64,000 nucleotides of DNA from the NCBI RefSeq assembly GCF_003144115.1, contig NW_020312002.1, positions 62,001-126,000 of the forward strand. The letters run 5' to 3'. Both the position numbers and the translations under genes were made by a program. The notes beneath the pieces were generated by a model, which was not told where the DNA came from, ran no database searches, and was given only the letters and a program-made list of their open reading frames with translations. The stretch comes from Tilletiopsis washingtonensis. Its lineage: Eukaryota > Basidiomycota > Exobasidiomycetes > Entylomatales. This document shows, piece after piece, positions 45,844-57,206 of this stretch (the first letter of the stretch is position 1; the number at the start of each line of letters is the position of its first letter).

Positions 45844-48800
45844 ATGCTTGCGCTCAGCCATGTGCACCCGGCGAGTGCCAGCTCGGCGGTGCTCTTTGTG
45901 CCGCCGCACGTCCTCGGGCCCGCCGCCGGCCTCGTCTTCCTCGGCCACGCATCGCTCACGCTGCTGCGCCTCGAGGCCGGCCTGCCGTCGGTGTCGCTGG
46001 CGCTCGCCGCACGTCCGCTCTCGGTACGCCTCTCGCACTCGCTCGCTGCGCTGCTGGTGCACACCGATGCGCCCACGCCGCGCCTGCTTGTCGTGGGCCT
46101 TGAGCCGTCCGAGCACGACAGCACGCCGCGCCTCTCTGTGCGCCGGGCGCTGCTGCTCGATGCCTCTGGCATTGCCGCACGTCCGCCGCCAGAGATGGGC
46201 GCTGGCACACATCTCGCCGCGGCGGGCCCGAGCCGGACAGAGTGGGCCGCGGCGCACGCACAGGTCGGGAGCATGCGCATCTGTCGTGTGGCCGGCGACT
46301 TGAGCGATGCATGGAGCGCACGGTGAGTGCACGCGGTCTCAAGCTGTCTTCGACTGGTAGCGACCCTGGAGCAAAAGTACTGACTCCGGCCACAGGCTGC
46401 CGCACCCTCACATCCTCTCGCACCTTCTTCTGCCGACCGGCACGGATGAGGTGCCCCTTCTAGCTCTGCTGTCGATCTCATCGACGCCTTCTACGCTGCC
46501 CGGCCTGGGCCCGCAGTGCCTGCCTGTACTCTCCTTCCACACGCTCAACAGCTCGACGCAAAGCATCCCGCCGCTGCCGTGGTCGGCATCGCGCGCGACG
46601 GTCAGCCGACCACCTGCTGCGGCAGCCGCGCCCACAGAGCGCAAGGGCCCGGCCGCGCTTGGCCGCGTTCGCACCGCCGAGGAGCTGCAGGTGCTCGACT
46701 CAGCGTCCTCTATCGGGCTGGCACACGTGCCTCTCTCGCCTGCCGATGCCATCGGCGCGCACGCCCTGGGCGTCCTACCTGTGTCGCTGCGCGCGCTGCT
46801 GGTTGCCACCGAGCGCGCCATCCTTCTCGTTGGGCTGCCCGACGTCAGCGCAAAACCAGCCTCACCGGTCAAGCGGCGCAAAGCCAGCCGTGGTGCCGAG
46901 ACGCACGAGGCTCAACTCGGCACGAGCCCCGAGCAGCAGGCCAACACAAACGGCAAGCGGCCTCACCGCCGCAGCTCTGCTGCTTCGACATCTGGCGTGG
47001 GCCAGCTCAGCGCACAGCCCGCACTCCTGCGCGTCGCACTGGATCGGCCTACGCTTGTCCGTGCCACTGTCATTCTCACCGCTGCAGACGGACAGGAGGT
47101 CTTCACAGCATCACAGCAGGCAGAGCAAGGCGAGGTCCGAGTGATGATCGGCACGCACGCCGGCTCGCTGCTTCTCCTGACCATCGCGGTCACGCGCGCG
47201 ACGGCTTCCTCGACATGGCAGCCGAGATCTCTCGCGCTGCTGACGCTCGGCGACATTCCTGCGCCTGCCGGCTCCGATGCGCTGGCGTACGCTGGCGACG
47301 GCGTGCTCGCTGTCGCGTCTGCTGGTGGCGACTCGGTGCTCGTGCAGCTGCCTGCGTCGCTGCTGCGCCCAGACGGCGACGTGAAAGACGGCGAGCAGTC
47401 CTTGACGGTGCTGCACGAGATGCCCAATCTCGCTCCGATCTTGGACCTCGTCGTCGACACCCAGGGCGCGCAGTCGCGCGTCATCACCGCATCGGGCACA
47501 GGTCCGACCGGCTCGCTACGAGTCGTGACTCGTGGTGTCCAGTGCTCGACGCTCAGCAGCGTGTCAGCGCAAGACATCGAGCGAGTGTGGACAGCCAGAG
47601 GCCGCATCGTCCTCGCCGTCGGAGCCAAGGCACACGTGCTGCGACAGGAGGCTGGCAACATGTCGCCTGAAGCATGGCCAGTGCCCGACGCTGCGCCGCT
47701 CGCCGTGCAGACATTGCAGGACGGCGCGGTACTCTGGGCGAGTGCGGAGGGCGTCTTGCTTCTCTCGTCGGCTGGTCAGGAGCTCGCGCGCATGGCAGCG
47801 CCGGCCAAGACGCCGATCCTGCAAGCTGTCCTCGACGAGCACGGCCAGGTGCTGCTGGCGCTGGACGGTGGCAAGCTCTTGTGTCTGCAACGGTCGGGCA
47901 ATGTCCTCGCCGAGCGTGGTCAGGCCCAAATGGACGCCGAGGTCTGCTCGCTCGACCTGCGTTCCTTCACATCTGAGCCGAGCACGCTCGCAGCTGTCGG
48001 TCTGTGGACACGCTCTGTGCGCCTTCTGTCACTGCCAACGCTCGCAGATGCCACACCAACCGCGCTGCTCGGCCCTCAAGACTCGCTTCCCCGATCTGTC
48101 CTTCTGCACGCGTTCACGCCAGCCGCGCCGCACCTTCTCGTCGCTCTCGGAAGCGGCAAGGTTGCGGTCCATCGTCTGGCGCTGCCTCACGCCGACTCGA
48201 TCTCGAAGTCGATCGGAGTGCTGGAGTCTCGCGTCACGAGTGTCGGAACACTGCCGGCGCGTCTTGAGCCGTACGAAGCGGCGGGCAGCAACTCGAAGGC
48301 TGTGCTTGCCTGCTCCGACCGGCCAGCTGTCATCACGCTCTCCGGCTCGCAACTGACGGTCTCGCCTCTGCCGATGCACGACGTGCGCGACGCATCGTCC
48401 ATGCCCGCATCCAGCAGCGAGCAGCGAGGCGTGGTGCTCCTCGTGCGGCCGGACACGCTCGATCTCGTGCAGCTGGGCGAGAGCCAGACACTCGACGTCA
48501 AGGCTGTGCCTCTGGGACGCGACAATCCCACCGCTCTGGCCCTGCATGCCTCTGCCTCACGCCGATCAATCGTCACCACGACGTGGCGCTTCCGGCCAGA
48601 GGGCACCGAGAGTCTTGAGCGTCCGCACGGCCATGTGCAGCTGCTCGACGCGGAGATGTTTGACGGTAAGTCTTGCTTGACGAGGCGTAGCGACCACGTT
48701 CTGACGAGCCCCCACAGTCTTGGACCGTGTGCAGCTGGACTGGGACGAGCGGCCGAACGCGATCGGCGTCTTCAAGTTCGAGGAGAGCAAGGACGCAATC

Positions 48801-49978
48801 ATTGTGGTCGGCACGGGCTTCGCCATGCCCGACCGCAGCGAGACAACCGAGGGACGTCTCCTCGGCTACCGCGTCGCTCGCACGGCGGGCGGCCAGTCGA
48901 AGCTCGAGCAGGTGTTCGGGCAGCAAGTCCGCGGCAACGTCTTTGCGGTCGAATCCTGCGCTGGCGTGCTCGTCGCAGCCGTCAACGCCGAGGTGCTCAC
49001 CTTCGCCGTCGACAAGAGCAAAGACGAGGAGAGCGCCTTCTCGCTGCGCCAAGTCGGCCAGTGGGGCTGTGCCTTCACCGCCGCGACGCTGTCTGCTCCG
49101 GATGCCAGCAACTCTCGTATTGTCGTCGGCGATGCGCTCCGCTCACTGGTCGTCTTGCGCGTCGAGTCGACGCCCACGATGCGCGGCGCGCTCGTCGAGG
49201 TGGCGCGTGACTGCGACCCTTACTGGACGACCGCCGGCGAGATCCTGGACGACGAGAAGCAGACCTTCATCGGCGCCGACATCGCCTTCAACGTGTACAC
49301 GGTGCAGCGCAGCAAGCGCAGCCCCGAGGAGCGTGCGCGTGTCCAGCGCCTGCGCGACCGCGCTCGCGAGCAGGGCAGAGAAGTGCGCGAAGACGGCGGC
49401 GAGCAGGAGTGGAGCCACGTCATGGAGCGCGGCGCCGCCTGGCACTACGGCGACCTAATCAACCGCTTCCGACGCGGGTGAGTGCTCCCGCTGGTGTGTG
49501 CATGGCCGAAAGCTGACACGGCCATTCCAGATCCCTGGCTTCATCGCAACCGTCAGCGTCCGCTGGTGCCTTGAGTGTGACGCCTCGCATCGTCTTCGGC
49601 TCGGCTGCTGGTGCCATTGGAACGCTTGCATCGCTCGGCGAGCGCAGTGGCATCATCGCTGCAGAGATCGAGCGCAACTACTGTGCCGCGCTGCAGCGCG
49701 CGTCACCGAGCGCCATCCGGGCCGAGGACTGGCGCACGCTGCGCACCGAGCATCGCATTGCGCCGCCGACTGGCTTCGTCGACGGTGAGTCCGATGTTGT
49801 GCGCGAGGCATCCGGCCGCTGACACGCTTCCTGCTCAGGCGACCTGTTGGCGAGCTTCGCAGCGCTGTCTGCGTCTGAGCGTCATGGCATCCTCGCCGGA
49901 GACGACGAGATGCCCGCCGTCGCAGCCACTGCGCCCGAGGTCAATGCTCTGCTAGAGGAGCTGAGCCGCGCAGCATAG
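45844..49978 (+). CDS. DDB1: DDB1-like UV-damaged DNA-binding protein 1
   Basis: Five exons, 45844-46322, 46396-48665, 48718-49477, 49531-49784 and 49839-49978, give 1300 residues. Features of the MMS1/CPSF-A family run along the length: HILSHLLLPTGTDEVPLLAL, LLTLGDIPAPAGSDALAYAG and VFKFEESKDAIIVVGTGFAM. Near the end come MRGALVEVARDCDPYWTTAG, WHYGDLINRFRRG, GSAAGAIGTLASL, WRTLRTEHRIAPPTGFVDGD and LLEELSRAA. The end of DDB1 has the same order ([37 protein letters not shown]). DDB1 is the three-propeller adaptor of the cullin-4 ubiquitin ligase and takes part in nucleotide excision repair. An unusual basic, Ser-rich insert at about residues 314-360 (SPVKRRKASRG, then GKRPHRRSSAAS) could be a nuclear signal. 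At 1300 residues it is longer than human DDB1 (1140). Confidence 0.92.
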
Positions 49979-50027
49979 GTGCACATTCTCCCGATCCCCT
50001 CCTTCTCCATCCTCCATTCTGTATGAT

Positions 50028-50040
50028 CACACACACACAC
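50028..50040. repeat. (CA)n dinucleotide run
   Basis: A 13-nt CA run in the 179-bp spacer between the DDB1 stop and the GNAT start. Minor; probably in the DDB1 3' end or GNAT leader. Confidence 0.8.
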
Positions 50041-50157
50041 GCAATCCCGTCGAGTCATGTTCTTGCCTGCCCAGGTGCGGTGCTGAGTGCCGCGTCGTGT
50101 GAACGCGCACGCCGTGCCGCGCGCGCCGCGACTTGCTTCTCACCACCACAAGCGGCC

Positions 50158-50882
50158 ATGGCCGACGTCAAGATCAGGCTCGCGTTGTCATCGCAGGAGG
50201 ATGCCGCCTTCATCCTTGCGGCGTTTGACTCCGCCCTGCCATTCCTCGCATCGATCGGGAGCGAGGCACAGTGGGGTAGCGTGCCGTGGGTTGCCCGTGC
50301 GAGGAGGCTGAGCACGACCGCTGACGCTGCGTCAACTGCAGCTTCAGCGCCAAGCCCGACGTAGTGGTCAGCATGACGAAGGACGTGCAGCGGTCAGGAG
50401 ACGTCTCGGCTCAACATCAAGGCGGCAGGCTTCCGCTGCCCGCGGGCTGGACAAGAATCTTCATCTCGCTTTCGGCCAGCGGCACGCGGACCGGCGCGCT
50501 CTGCCTCATCGCGGAGCCGCCCAGCTACGTCGCGTCGCTGCTGCCTGAGGGTCATCAGTCGCTCTTCATGAAGTTCCTCATCACTGATCGGAGGACGGGC
50601 GTCGAGGCGCAAGGCGCTGGCGCTGCTCTGATCGCCCGTGCCATGCAAGAAGCCCGCGACTGCGGCGCAGACTCGCTTTACTCCGATTGCTGGGAGGGCA
50701 ATGGCGGCCGGCTGGTGCGGTGCGTGCCGACGTCGTCCCCATCTACCTTCTAGACACTGACGCATCGCCGCAGCTTCTACGAACAGCAGGGCTTCACCGC
50801 CGGCGCGGCATTTCGCGTGGACGGCAAGCACGGCCCCGGTCTGCCGTGGCAGGGGCGTGTGCTGTGCAAGCAGGTGCGCTGA
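50158..50882 (+). CDS. GNAT-family N-acetyltransferase
   Basis: Three exons, 50158-50285, 50342-50719 and 50774-50882, give 204 residues. Exon 1 reads [16 protein letters not shown] and then SEAQWGSVP, continued by [20 protein letters not shown] in exon 2. The acetyl-CoA-binding core is [20 protein letters not shown], which carries the GNAT (Q/R)-x-x-G-x-(G/A) loop, then [20 protein letters not shown]. The last strand-helix is [15 protein letters not shown]. Related fungal proteins (with the pattern QWGS...KFLVTDRR) are uncharacterised acetyltransferases, and the substrate cannot be told. The start at 50158 is in a GCCATGG context. The stop lies only 35 bp from the stop of the opposite-strand WD40-cyclophilin gene, so the transcripts must overlap at their 3' ends. 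Confidence 0.87.
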
Positions 50883-50917
50883 GCAAGCGGAGGTGAAGAA
50901 TGATACATTGCGCAGCC

Positions 50918-53351
50918 TCATGCGATGGTGACGTTGAGAATCTTGATGTCCTCGCGTGGCCGGTCCGACTTGTCGCAGCGCACGTTCTCGATGGCGTGCA
51001 CCACGTCCAGGCCCGCGACGCAGCGCCCAAAGACGGTGTGCTTGTTGTCCAGCCACGGCGTCGGCACGGTGGTGATGAAGAATTGACTGCCTGCGGATTG
51101 GGAGTGCGTCAGCAGAAGCACATGGCAGCGGCCAGCACTGCGACGCACCGTTGGTGTTCGGGCCTGCATTGGCCATGCTCAACGTGTACGGGCGGTCGTG
51201 CCGCAGCTCCTTCTTGAACTCGTCCTCAAACTCCCGTCCCCACAGACTCTCGCCGCCCGTGCCGTCGCCGAGCGGGTCGCCCGTCTGCAGCATGAACTTG
51301 GGAATGACGCGGTGGAAGAGCACGTTGTCGTAGTAGCCCTTGCGTGCCAGGCCCACAAAGTTCTCCACGGTCTTAGACACCTGGTCCGCAAAGAGCCGCA
51401 GGTGGATGTCGCCCATCGTGGTGTGCAGCACGGCTGTCGAGGCCACCTTTGACCGCAGCTTGGCGCCGGGCGCCGCCGAGGCGATAGTCTGCTCCTCACG
51501 CGTTGGCTTCTCGTTGAAGACATCGCGCTCGGCTCCATTGCGTGACCGCGGATCGCTGTGAAGCAGGAAGTGTCAGACAGGCATGCGTCGCTATGGCTAG
51601 CGAGAGGACTGACCTTTCTGGCTCCTGCTTGGTAAACAGGTAGAATCGTGCGCGCTTGTAGGCAGTGCAGAAGAGTGTCGGATCGAGCGTGTCCTTCTCT
51701 TGCGCCAGCGGGTTCTCGGACGCGGCAAGAGCCTGCAGGAGAAAGGTCAGCGGCATCACGCGAGCAGCAAGACTGGCACGCACGATGCTCTTGACTGTCC
51801 GCTTTGCGGCGCCCTGGAAGATCGACACGTTGAGGAAGCGGATTGTCTCGTCCTTGCCGAGAAGCATTGCGACCTTGTTGGTCACGATGTTCAGGACTGC
51901 AGCGCGGCACGTCAGCATTGGGTTTCGCCCGCTCCGCCGCAGGACGCACCTTTGATGCCGAGCATGCTGCCGTACAGCAGGAAGTTGCCGCTCTCGTCGA
52001 AGACGGCGTTGGCCGTCATGGCGCCGCCGGCACTGCGCACCGCGTCGCCCACCGCACCGTCGGCACTCGCGTCAATGTCGCGCTCGAGCGCCAGCCGCCG
52101 CCCAAACTCCATGTCGTCGAGCTTCGTCGCGGCTGCGCCGTTGCTCTGCATCTCCTGGATGCTCTTCAGCGACTCGTCGTACTTGCGCAGCAGCTTGCCC
52201 GTCGCGAAGTTGAAGACGCGGATCTGCCGATCTGATGGCGACGTCGTGTTGAAGCGCTGGTAGTCCGGCGAGAAGGTCAAAGTCGCCGGCACCGACTTCG
52301 ACTAGGGGGCAGCTGTGAGCGCTGGCCAGCGCAGGAAGAGCTGGCGCGTCTCACCTTCTTGAAGTCGAAGAGGTCTGTCTGACTCTTGTACTCCCATAGA
52401 CCGTTGCCCTTCGGCAGCTCGTACGGCTCCCGCGGGCTCCAGTACTCGACCATGCCCGAGATGTCGGCCGACACGATCGTGTCATACACCTGGTTGTACT
52501 GCGGCGACAGTCAGGCAGGGACAGACGAAGCGCAACCGCGGCAGCACTCACGGCCAGCAGATGCACAGGCGCGCGGTGCACCGAGTCGACTACCGCCGTC
52601 GGCGTGCCGTCGCCCCGCCCGTCGTAGAAGCGGATGACGTTCGAGCCCTCCTCTGCACTGTGCCCCGCGTCAGTCTAGCGGCAATGGCTGCAGACGGCAG
52701 CACTCACATGGCCAGCACCGAGCCCGCCCGGCCGCCCTTGTGCACCCATGCACATGCCCTTGGCGTGTAGCCCAGCGTGAGCATGTTGATGAGGTCTGCG
52801 CACGAAGGTCAGCATGAGGCTGCACAGCGAGGGCCAGCGTCGCTCCTGCAGGCCTCCACCAGCTGCTTCCTGCCTCCACACGCATGCTCACCGAAGTTGG
52901 CCACATCAAACACCTTTGCGCTGCCGTCCTTGCCCACACTGGCATACAGCGCGCCATCTGCGCTGCACGCCACGGCCGTGATGGGCGCCGTGTGCGCCTT
53001 GTAGTGCTTGACAAACTCGATGCCGACCTCCTGCTTCTTCCAGAACTTGACGTGCCCGTCGGCCGAGGCGGTAACGAGAAAGTGCGAGTGCGGCGTGAGG
53101 GTGACGAAGCTAAGCGTGTCGCGGTGCATGAGCGACTTGTAGTAGCGCGAGGCGTCGGGCAGGCCGGCGAGGTAGAGGGCCTCGTACGGCAGCGTGCGGC
53201 GCCGCTTGCGCGCGGAGGCCGCGCCGGCGGCGGGCGCAGCGTCGTCGGCATCGACAGCGACGACGACGCCGGGCGCACGCTCGGGCGAGGCGGAGCGCGA
53301 CGGCGAGCGCGACGACGGCGACGCCGAGGCAGAGGCAGCACGCTTGCCCAT
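50918..53351 (-). CDS. PPWD1: PPWD1-type WD40-cyclophilin peptidyl-prolyl isomerase
   Basis: Nine exons on the minus strand (52892-53351, 52708-52795, 52552-52657, 52355-52498, 51950-52301, 51784-51896, 51614-51732, 51149-51555, 50918-51090) give 653 residues. The N-terminus is a Ser/Arg-rich basic segment. The WD part includes [36 protein letters not shown] and [20 protein letters not shown]. The middle matches human PPWD1 ([34 protein letters not shown] and [11 protein letters not shown]). The C-terminal cyclophilin has the catalytic set [35 protein letters not shown] and HTVFG. Length matches the human protein (646). It is a nuclear, spliceosome-associated prolyl isomerase. Intron 6 (51 nt) is stop-free and a multiple of three; comparison with PPWD1 supports splicing it. 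Confidence 0.95.
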
Positions 53352-53567
53352 GTGTGCTGCGATGGGGTGAGGTGTGGAGGAAGGAAGGCAGACGCACGCG
53401 GCGCGCGCAGGCGACGCTCGCGCCACGGCCAAGAAGATCCGGCGCGCGCCGCCGCGCGCGCGGCAGCCTTACAGCAGCCACGGCACGTCGCGCGGCGTGC
53501 CTTACGACCACATGCACCACCGCTCGGCACACCTGCTCGCACACTCTATCGCATCCACAAATACATA

Positions 53568-54741
53568 TCACGCGCCACAGCCCATCGTCACGCCCACGTA
53601 GGGGCCCTTGTGGTCATCGCGGTCGTACTGATAGAACTGCGCGGCGGGCATCAGCTGAACGCCGCCGTCAGGCGAGGCGAGCGCAGGCGCTCACATGCAC
53701 GCTGTTCGAGCACTTGTCGTTCTGCGGCAGCAGAGGTCAGCCAGTGCTGCGCTGCACGCCCGATCATGCGCACCTCCTGGCCGCCGCAGTCGACGCCGTA
53801 GTTGCCGCTGTCGTCTAGCCACACCTGTGGGGCGCCAGTGAGCGGGCAGGCTAAGGGAAAAGCACGCCCGGGCGCACCTCGCCGGACGGCGCCTGGTAGC
53901 CGAAGCTCTTGCCGGGCAGGTGCGGGATGGGGTCGCGGTCTGTGGAGCCGTCGGTTTCAGCGCAGCGAGACCGTAAGTGAGCAGCACGCACAGTGCGAGA
54001 GATGGCGTTGCGCCGGCAGGATAGCGTCGATGCCGTCTGCGAATGCGTCTGTGCGCGGTGAGGGTGCCTCAGCTCAGCTGCAGCGAGCGCTCAGACCGGG
54101 CCTCACCGTTGCCGGAGCGCGGCAGTCCGAAGAGCACCGTGTCGATCTCTGCGCCCGTCTCGTGCCGCAAGTAAGCAGCATCGAGCAACGAGATGCTGGC
54201 GCCGAGCGAGTGGCCCGTCACGAGCACGCGGCTGCCAGGGTAGGTGAGCAGTGCCGCGCGCACCTGCGCCAGGACGGCGTCGGCCGTGTCGAGCCAGGCG
54301 TCCTGGAAGCCGCCCGAGACGCTGGCGTCGCTGCCGAGGAAGTCGAGCCGCGTATCGCGCGCGTCGCGGATGAAGTCGCCGTCGTTGAGCAGCGAGAAGA
54401 GCGAGGAGGTGTTGGTGCCCTGGCAGCGTCGTCAGTGCGGGCGCTGCCTAGCTTGCTGCGCTTCTCACCTGGTGTGCCACGACGATGCCGCGGCTCGGCG
54501 AGCGCGCTACGTACACGCGCTGCGTCTTCCGTCCGTCGCCGGTGAGCCACAGCACCTGGCCGTCGTCGCCGACTTTTGAGCCGACGGCGAGGTTGGTGCA
54601 GTACGCATCGCGCGAGAAGCCGGCGGGGGCCGCGTAGATCTCCAGCGTTGCTGCTGACGCCGCAGTCGGCGCCGGGCTGTCGCGCTGCAGCAGTGGCGCC
54701 GCCAGGGCCAGCGGCACGAGCGCCAGGAGGAGCAGCTGCAT
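53568..54741 (-). CDS. Secreted class 3 (alpha/beta hydrolase) lipase
   Basis: Seven exons on the minus strand (54469-54741, 54107-54419, 53992-54048, 53878-53939, 53774-53824, 53695-53721, 53568-53654) give 289 residues. The start MQLLLLALVPLALAAPLLQR is a signal peptide. Typical fungal lipase elements follow in order: GIVVAHQGTNTSSLFSLLND, then VLVTGHSLGASISLLDAA with nucleophile S162, then LPRSGN and DAFADGIDAILPA. YRDPIPHLPG carries the catalytic Asp (D217), and DDHKGPYVGV carries the catalytic His (H276). Cysteines in VDCGGQENDKCSNSV could form a disulfide. The family hydrolyses triacylglycerol or related esters outside the cell. Exon 6 is only 27 nt. A TATA-like sequence lies 132 bp upstream. 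Confidence 0.92.
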
Positions 54742-55405
54742 CTCGCAGAATGGAGGTGAGACAACGTGTTGCGAGGCTCCTCTCGCAAACAGGAGATGCT
54801 GTGCTGCGGATGCCCCGCTTTTGGGCACGATCCAGGCACGCTGCGGGGGTTGCCCCTGTGTGCTGTCGGTGCGACTTATATCGGCATCGGCCTGGCCCAG
54901 CCGTGGTCGTGCGCCTTGACCTTCAGCGGTTGGAGCTGGCAGGTCCGGAGGGCAGGAAGGCCCTCGCGCCTTAACAGCAGCAAAACCGGCCTCGGGCTTC
55001 GTCAAATCGAATGCTCGTGGATGGCGACGTACTCACGCTGCCCTACAGGCGCCGTGGCCTCGGAGTCTGCGCGGCCTTGCGACTTGCGGATGTGAATGAG
55101 CTGCGAGTCCTTGCAATCTGCCGCAGCATGTGAAGCACGATGCTCGACACCAGCGAGGGCATGCTCTCGCCCTACAGCAGGCATGCTCGGAGGCATGCGC
55201 TGCCCACCTCGGCCAGGGGATGGCATGGCACGGCGCTAAGCCTGGCGGGAGCACATCCGCGGCTCTCGTGGCGTGTTCCCACGAGGTCTGCGCAGCCACG
55301 CCGCATGACGCTCGCTGCGCGCTGCGCACGCCACGGCGAGGCGTGACGCCGCCTGCTGCTTGCCTTCCCTCCTCCACCAGCTCACGCACTCCACCGCCGC
55401 ACACC
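54742..55405. other. Divergent intergenic region lipase / small membrane protein
   Basis: About 660 bp. Apart from the TATA-like element on the lipase side, no supported motif. The section 55340-55405 is a C/T-rich leader (CCTCCTCCACCAGCTCACGC). Confidence 0.5.
54873..54882 (-). promoter_or_regulatory. Possible TATA box of the lipase gene
   Basis: On the minus strand the sequence reads CCGATATAAGTCG, about 132-141 bp before the lipase ATG. It is one of few TATA-like elements in the window; the secreted Lys/Ala-rich protein also has one. Confidence 0.5.
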
Positions 55406-55903
55406 ATGGCCATCGACGCCAAGAAGCCCACGCTGCCCGCCGACGGCGCGCCGCCCACCGACGAGCCGGCGCCGTCGTACGAGGCCACCATGGCCGCCTC
55501 GGCGCCGCCACAAGGCCACGCATCCTCCTCCTCGAGCGCCGCACCCGGCCACACGCTGCCGCACGCGCCCATCGGCTACGGCAGCGTGCCGTACGCCGCC
55601 TCTCACACGGCACGCATCATCATCATGCCGCCCGGCGCCGTGCCTGGCCGCGGCCCCGCCGGCGGCCTCGTCGCCAGCGGGCCGCCGCGCCGCCAGCCGC
55701 GCGCCGGCCGCCGCTTCCTCGCCGCCTTCTTCTGGGCGCTCCTCATCTGGATCCTGCTCAACCTCGTCGCCGCCGCCATCGTCGACGCCGCCGAGCGCGC
55801 ACAGCGCGACCACCGCAGCCACGGCAAGCACGGCGCGCACAGTCAGGTGCTGCTGCTGCGCGTAGGCCAGGGCGCCAAGGAGTGGTGGTCCGGCCAGCGA
55901 TAG
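55406..55903 (+). CDS. Small single-pass membrane protein, unknown function
   Basis: An intronless frame of 165 residues from an ATG in a CACACCATGG context. Residues 1-65 are Pro/Ala/Ser-rich with a DEPAPSYEATM motif, similar to PxY-type binding sites for WW-domain ubiquitin ligases or arrestin-like proteins. Residues about 95-107 are Arg-rich (PPRRQPRAGRR). One hydrophobic helix spans about 108-130 (FLAAFFWALLIWILLNLVAA). A His/Lys/Arg-rich tail ends EWWSGQR. The basic residues before the helix predict a cytoplasmic N-terminus. There is no signal peptide, and I recognise no family. Confidence 0.72.
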   Translation: MAIDAKKPTLPADGAPPTDEPAPSYEATMAASAPPQGHASSSSSAAPGHTLPHAPIGYGSVPYAASHTARIIIMPPGAVPGRGPAGGLVASGPPRRQPRAGRRFLAAFFWALLIWILLNLVAAAIVDAAERAQRDHRSHGKHGAHSQVLLLRVGQGAKEWWSGQR

Positions 55904-57206
55904 GGCCCTGCGCCCCCGCAGTCTCTTCAGCGCTGCTACAGCCGCTCCCTGCCGCTGCCGTCTTGCGCCACGCGCCTGAGCGCGCGCGCCTCGGTCAGCG
56001 TCTGTGTAGATCAGTGTCGGCTCCGCCACCCGATCGCTCGCGCCACTCGGCTTGCGAACGCCGCACTCGCCACACCTTGACGCTAGAGTCCCTTCACTCG
56101 CTCGTCCTCGACTCGCACACACTGGTCCGCAACAAGCTCGCTGCCAGCTCCTACGCCTCGCCGATCTGTCCTCTTTCTCACGCTCCGCAGCCCATGTACA
56201 CATACCCGCGCCCGTCATGCCATAGAGTGGCCTGTCGCGCCTCACTGAGGCCTGCAGCCCTGCAGAGAGCCCCGCGAGTTGGCCGAACTCAGCTGGATGA
56301 AGGCATTGCAGCGCTTCGAGTGCCCTCTCGTCTGTGACTAGCGCGCGCGAGCACTCGGCAACCGGGCACCTCTGTCCCAGCAGGCAGGCCGCAGCGTCGC
56401 ACCTGCCAGCCTTGCCGAGCGCCACCGCGCCCAGCGGCAGGAACCTGCGACGTCGGGCATCGTCTGGCTGTTCCGAGCACTGGCGGCCTGCGATTCTGCG
56501 CCTGAGGTGGAGGGGCACCTCCCCGGCTTCGGACTCTAGTAGACTAGAGTCCTTGGTCCGCCACGGACTGGCCAGGTGATGCATGCTCGGACCGGTCGCA
56601 CTCTGCACGCGGGAGTCAGCTCCCAGCGCCGTCGCCGTGAGCGTGAAGAGCACGCGACGTGGTCTTGAGCGCATTGCCAGCACAGAGTCGAGTGACGAGC
56701 GCTGAGCGAGTGGGAGCCTGCTTCTGGTGCTGGGCCTGTCCCTGCGCTCTGGGTTGCGCCCTGCAGGAGTGCGGGGGCGGCGCTACGCGACGCGCCAGCC
56801 CCTGCAGCAACGGCGGGCGCGCGGCGCTGATGCCGAGCGGCCGCCGGCGCCGTGGGCGAGCCGGCGGCGCTGCGGCGTTCATGTGTTGCGCTCGCTGATG
56901 CTGCGTCTGCGCCCGTGGCGTGCCGGCGCACCGTGCGAGGGCGAGGGATGCTTGTGAGGACGCCGTGCCGCTGCGGCTCAGGGTCCGGCCTCGGCACCGG
57001 CACGCTGCCCTCTCTCCACATGGAGCGCGCCCCTGAGCACCGCGCTAGAGCAGGCACTCCTTCAAAAAGAGAGCAACGCCGTGCTCTCACCCCGTCTCTT
57101 CTCTCCTCCATCTTCATTCGCCTCGCCGCCCGCTCCGGCTGTCGCAGTCTCGCCGCCTGGGTTCCCTTGCTCCTGCCCATGCCTGCATCCTGACTCCTGC
57201 GCCACC
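55904..57206. other. Intergenic region, 1.3 kb, with a perfect palindrome
   Basis: It lies between the small membrane protein and KHA1. It holds the 10+2+10 inverted repeat listed separately. The last 130 bp are C/T-rich leader-like sequence. No gene recognised. Confidence 0.5.
56531..56552. repeat. Perfect 10-bp inverted repeat, 2-nt spacer
   Basis: The arms GGACTCTAGT and ACTAGAGTCC are exact reverse complements separated by AG. The element is AT-richer than its surroundings and lies in intergenic DNA. It could be a dimeric transcription-factor site or a hairpin. Confidence 0.85.
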
